Assembly: GCA_903959715.1 (NCBI GenBank)
Contig: CAJBXX010000102.1
Location: 1-17,227 of the forward strand
From: an uncultured Alphaproteobacteria bacterium
GTDB taxonomy: Bacteria > Pseudomonadota > Alphaproteobacteria > Rickettsiales > UBA1997
Direction: 5' to 3'
Length of the DNA: 17,227 nucleotides
Part shown: positions 14,856 through 17,227 of the stretch, piece by piece
How positions within the stretch are numbered: the first letter of the stretch is position 1
How the letters are laid out: every line of letters starts with the position of its first letter
The notes under the pieces: generated by a model
Databases searched by the model: none
What the model saw: only the letters and a program-made list of their open reading frames with translations
Told to the model about the DNA's origin: nothing
Program-made: the position numbers and the translations under genes

Positions 14856-15754
14856 GATGTAATTTTTGTTTTAGGTTTTTTTAAGAAAAATTGATAAACT
14901 CGATGAAAATTATAATTAAATTCAGCACCAAAAATGAAGACCAAGCTAATTAAATAAAAAAACATTAATGAGATTATGACCCCAGCGATGGAGCCATAAA
15001 CGAAATTCATTTGATTAAAATTTTCTAAATAAAGTGAGAAAAAATTAACCAAAATCACCCATAAAATGACCGCTAAAATCGAGCCAGGGATTGTTTGTGT
15101 GAATTTTTGCTTGGCATTTGGCAATGCATAATAAAGTACAGAAGTTGATGTCGTTAAAATCACGAAAATTGCCAATTGTCGTAAATAAAAAAAGTCATAA
15201 TCGATTTCAAGTTTTATGGAAAATTGTTTTTCAAAATATTTTAAAATTACTGGCACGATTACGAAAATTAAAATGCCACTAATTATTACGAAAATTATAA
15301 TAAAAAACTCAAAAATACTCACTAATCGACGCAAAATATATGGTGGCGGGAAGGCTATGCGATAAGCACGATTGAGGATTGTTCGACAGCCTTCAACCGA
15401 GGATGATGCCGTCCAAATTACGCCAATAATGGCGATTGTTAAATAACCGTCACTTGGACCAGAAATAATTTCTTTGATTCTGGGGGTGAGACCTCGCGAC
15501 ATTTCATTTGGCAATCCAGAAATTATTTTATATAAAAAATCTGTGCCAATTTTTGATTCGCCAAAAAAACCAATCACCGCAATTAAGAAAATTAATGAAG
15601 GAAAAAACGATAAGATACTCAAGAAAGCTAAGTATCCAGCGTGTTCAATGCCATCATGACGAATGGTGTCAATCAAGGATTTACGAAATATTTTAAGTGG
15701 AATGAAAAAATATTTGTGAATGTAATAATTTATTTTTGAGCGTTTTTTAAACAT
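14852..15754 (-). CDS. YihY/BrkB family inner-membrane protein
   Basis: This 300-residue protein belongs to the YihY/virulence factor BrkB family, formerly misnamed ribonuclease BN. The N-terminal HAGYLAFLSILSFFPSLIFLIA (38-59) is the family's hallmark first helix. VIWTASSSVEGCRTILNRAYRI (112-133) and the late segment NFVYGSIAGVIISLMFFYL are also typical. About six membrane helices are visible. The molecular function is not settled; transport or envelope roles have been suggested. It lies between a GNAT-like gene (15 bases upstream) and folC (4-base overlap). Length and motifs are complete. Confidence 0.9.
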   Translation of the reverse strand: MFKKRSKINYYIHKYFFIPLKIFRKSLIDTIRHDGIEHAGYLAFLSILSFFPSLIFLIAVIGFFGESKIGTDFLYKIISGLPNEMSRGLTPRIKEIISGPSDGYLTIAIIGVIWTASSSVEGCRTILNRAYRIAFPPPYILRRLVSIFEFFIIIFVIISGILIFVIVPVILKYFEKQFSIKLEIDYDFFYLRQLAIFVILTTSTSVLYYALPNAKQKFTQTIPGSILAVILWVILVNFFSLYLENFNQMNFVYGSIAGVIISLMFFYLISLVFIFGAEFNYNFHRVYQFFLKKPKTKITS

Positions 15755-15769
15755 TAATTTAAGTGTAAT

Positions 15770-16192
15770 TTATATTTCTTTAACAAATTTAAATTTTTCT
15801 AAAATAAATTTTTCGGATAAAAATAATTTATGCTCAAGCTTGTTGCTTGTAAGCGATTCAAATATTATTTTTTTGCACAAAAATTGATAACAAATTTCAT
15901 GTAACCAATTATTTAAAAGTTTCATAATATTTTTTTCATTATGACCTTCCGAAACATAAAAATCAAGTATTTCGCAAGTTTTGTTAGAAAAAAAATCATG
16001 TTCAATTTTACAAAAAATTGCCCCAATAATTTCTTGATTTTTTTCATCAAACATCAGTGTTAAATGATAGTTTTTTTGAATTTTTTCAAAAATTTCTTCT
16101 ATTAAATTTGTTGAATTAAAATTCAAGCGTTGTTGTGCATTTTTACAATATTTTGCAATATCGACCTTGGATAATAATGTTTTTAATTGCAT
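15770..16192 (-). CDS. GNAT-like acetyltransferase-fold protein, motif degenerate
   Basis: The 140-residue protein shows the layout of a GNAT N-acetyltransferase. An early helix pair is followed by strands LTLMFDE and EIIGAIFCKIEHDFF (44-68). Next come the core strand CEILDFYV (73-80), the helix IMKLLNNWLHEIC (89-101), strand CKKIIFES (106-113) and a closing LSEKFILEKFKFVK (125-138). The usual acetyl-CoA pyrophosphate loop, R/Q-x-x-G-x-G/A, would fall at about 82-89, where the sequence reads EGHNEKNI. The glycine pattern is therefore lost, and catalysis is doubtful or altered. The first 40 residues are unremarkable. It heads an operon with the YihY gene and folC. The assignment is from pattern only, and a non-GNAT fold remains possible. 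Confidence 0.5.
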   Translation of the reverse strand: MQLKTLLSKVDIAKYCKNAQQRLNFNSTNLIEEIFEKIQKNYHLTLMFDEKNQEIIGAIFCKIEHDFFSNKTCEILDFYVSEGHNEKNIMKLLNNWLHEICYQFLCKKIIFESLTSNKLEHKLFLSEKFILEKFKFVKEI

Positions 16193-16243
16193 TTCAATGA
16201 TTAATAATTAGATTTAAAAAAAATTTTTTTAGCGTAATTTTAT

Positions 16244-16272
16244 TTTATACAGTTGATTAATTCTATGGTCAA
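16244..16272 (-). promoter_or_regulatory. Candidate sigma70 promoter of the GNAT-YihY-folC operon
   Basis: On the minus strand TTGACC (16267-16272) and TATAAA (16244-16249) are spaced by 17 bases, each matching 5 of 6 consensus positions. This is the best promoter match I found by eye in the window. Transcription would begin near 16237, about 45 bases before the GNAT-like ATG. The -35 box overlaps the first codons of the divergent PEPC-like gene. I find no equally good promoter for that gene in the 72-base spacer. Confidence 0.55.
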
Positions 16273-17227
16273 GGGGCTAAATAACATCAGATATTCGGGA
16301 AAGAATTCGAAAAAATATCAATATTTAATTCAAATTCAAGAGGCGATAAAATTAGATTTCGTAAATTGCTTAATTGATTTAAAAGAGTTAAAAAAAGAAG
16401 TTAAGTTAAAATTTTTAGAATTACAAAAAATTAAAAAAAAAATCGATCTCAAGAAGAAAAATGATGAAATTCATAAATTTTATGAAAAAATCAAAGAGGA
16501 TAAAAAATTATTTTCACAAATTTTAGAGCTTGAAACCAAGTTGCAAGAAATATTAAAGAGAGCTAGAAAATCGGCATTAAATGACATAATTTCTTGTTAT
16601 AAAAAAGATTCACAAGATGAGCAGTTTTCATTCATAGAATTATTAAAAAAATCTTTTGAAAACCAAATAAAACCAGAGATTTTGCAAAATTTTTTAACCA
16701 AAAATTTCAAAGCTTTTTTTAGTTTAACCTCTCACCCAACTAACCCAACAAGCCTTGAATATAGCGCTCTCGGATATGAATTCGATGAAATAATTTCTGA
16801 TAAAAAAACACTTAACTTCAAAAAACTTAAAAATAATTTAAAAAAAATTATATTATGCTCGATAAATGGTCAAAAGAAATCATGCTTGGAAGAGATGATC
16901 GAAACCGAGTTGGCTGTAAAAAATATTAAAATTGCCAATGAAAAATTACTTAAAAAATTGCAATTAGAAATTGAAAATTCGCCATATAAAAATAAAATAT
17001 TTTTACCCACAAAAATTTGCGAAATATCGCTTTGGAGCCACGGCGGAGATGCTGATGGCAATCCTAATGTTACTGCAAATATTTTACAAAAAGGCATCGA
17101 TAGAATCAAAAAATTAAAATTAGCATCTAAAATTGATTTAAGGCATGATGCCAAGGATATTGAAAAATCTGTAGCCGAAATTTTACAAGATTTTGGAGTA
17201 AAATTTTTTCTTAAAAATGATGAAAAT
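16265..17227 (+). CDS. Divergent phosphoenolpyruvate carboxylase-like protein, N-terminal part (runs off the window)
   Basis: From the ATG at 16265, 321 codons are open to the right edge. An in-frame TAA near 16231 and the lack of other early Mets support this start. The first ~150 residues are Lys/Glu-rich and helical, with a likely coiled coil at about 36-100. Then come FFSLTSHPTNPTSLEY and, about 100 residues on, SLWSHGGDADGNPNVTANI. These align with the PEPC landmarks LTAHPTE and GGDRDGNPxVT at nearly the family's spacing, with catalytic-type His157. PEPC makes oxaloacetate from phosphoenolpyruvate and bicarbonate. However, the Glu after HPT is Asn, the Arg of GGDRDGNP is Ala263, and the WxTDEIR segment between them reads SINGQKKS. 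The fold assignment is good; enzyme activity is uncertain without the C-terminal half. Confidence 0.72.
   Translation, partial: MVKGLNNIRYSGKNSKKYQYLIQIQEAIKLDFVNCLIDLKELKKEVKLKFLELQKIKKKIDLKKKNDEIHKFYEKIKEDKKLFSQILELETKLQEILKRARKSALNDIISCYKKDSQDEQFSFIELLKKSFENQIKPEILQNFLTKNFKAFFSLTSHPTNPTSLEYSALGYEFDEIISDKKTLNFKKLKNNLKKIILCSINGQKKSCLEEMIETELAVKNIKIANEKLLKKLQLEIENSPYKNKIFLPTKICEISLWSHGGDADGNPNVTANILQKGIDRIKKLKLASKIDLRHDAKDIEKSVAEILQDFGVKFFLKNDEN

Noticed and set aside
16870..17154. Minus-strand open frame opposite the right-edge gene
   Set aside because: The plus strand carries the PEPC signature through the same bases, so this frame is a shadow.
1..17227. CRISPR array, insertion sequence, tRNA/rRNA, toxin-antitoxin or defence island
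   Set aside because: No regularly spaced repeats, transposase, structured RNA motif or known defence domain was found in reading either strand.

Overview
The window is a strongly AT-rich piece of bacterial chromosome, packed almost entirely with short-gapped genes. Several features point to an alphaproteobacterium with a reduced genome, most likely of the Rickettsiales type. The ATP synthase has two diverged b subunits (b' and b). The complex I genes are scattered. There is an IalB-like secreted protein, an ankyrin-repeat protein, and a low-GC codon bias with very few Shine-Dalgarno motifs. I cannot name the genus from sequence alone.

Layout. Bases 1-159 (minus) hold the start of a type IV prepilin-like protein that runs off the left edge. 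Bases 300-7686 (minus) form a long block of genes in the same direction. In transcription order it reads atpB, atpE, atpG (b'), atpF (b), pheT, nuoL and a flavin-reductase-domain protein, with the prepilin gene downstream. A divergent promoter region at 7687-7822 separates this block from a plus-strand trio at 7823-9963: an IalB-like secreted protein, a single-pass membrane protein and an ankyrin-repeat protein. The trio runs tail to tail into dapA (minus), their stop codons sharing one TTAA. Divergent from dapA are nuoA, nuoB and nuoC (plus). They are followed by a small membrane protein, a secreted thermonuclease-like protein and a good factor-independent terminator at 13537-13580. Then comes a minus-strand operon: a GNAT-like protein, a YihY/BrkB membrane protein and folC. 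At the right edge a plus-strand gene (16265 onward) encodes the first 321 residues of a divergent phosphoenolpyruvate carboxylase (PEPC)-like protein.

How the genes fit together. Most of the content is core energy metabolism: the Fo sector of ATP synthase and four subunits of NADH dehydrogenase. Beside it sit essential housekeeping genes: the phenylalanyl-tRNA synthetase beta chain, lysine/diaminopimelate synthesis and folate synthesis. The part that looks lineage-specific is the exported or host-facing group: IalB-like protein, ankyrin protein, secreted nuclease and pilin-like protein.

I see no CRISPR array, insertion sequence, tRNA, rRNA, toxin-antitoxin pair or recognisable defence system. 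The most unusual item is the PEPC-like gene, which keeps the fold-level landmarks but has substitutions in all three N-terminal signature motifs. Next are a flavin reductase with a long internal insert and the three-gene IalB/membrane/ankyrin cassette.
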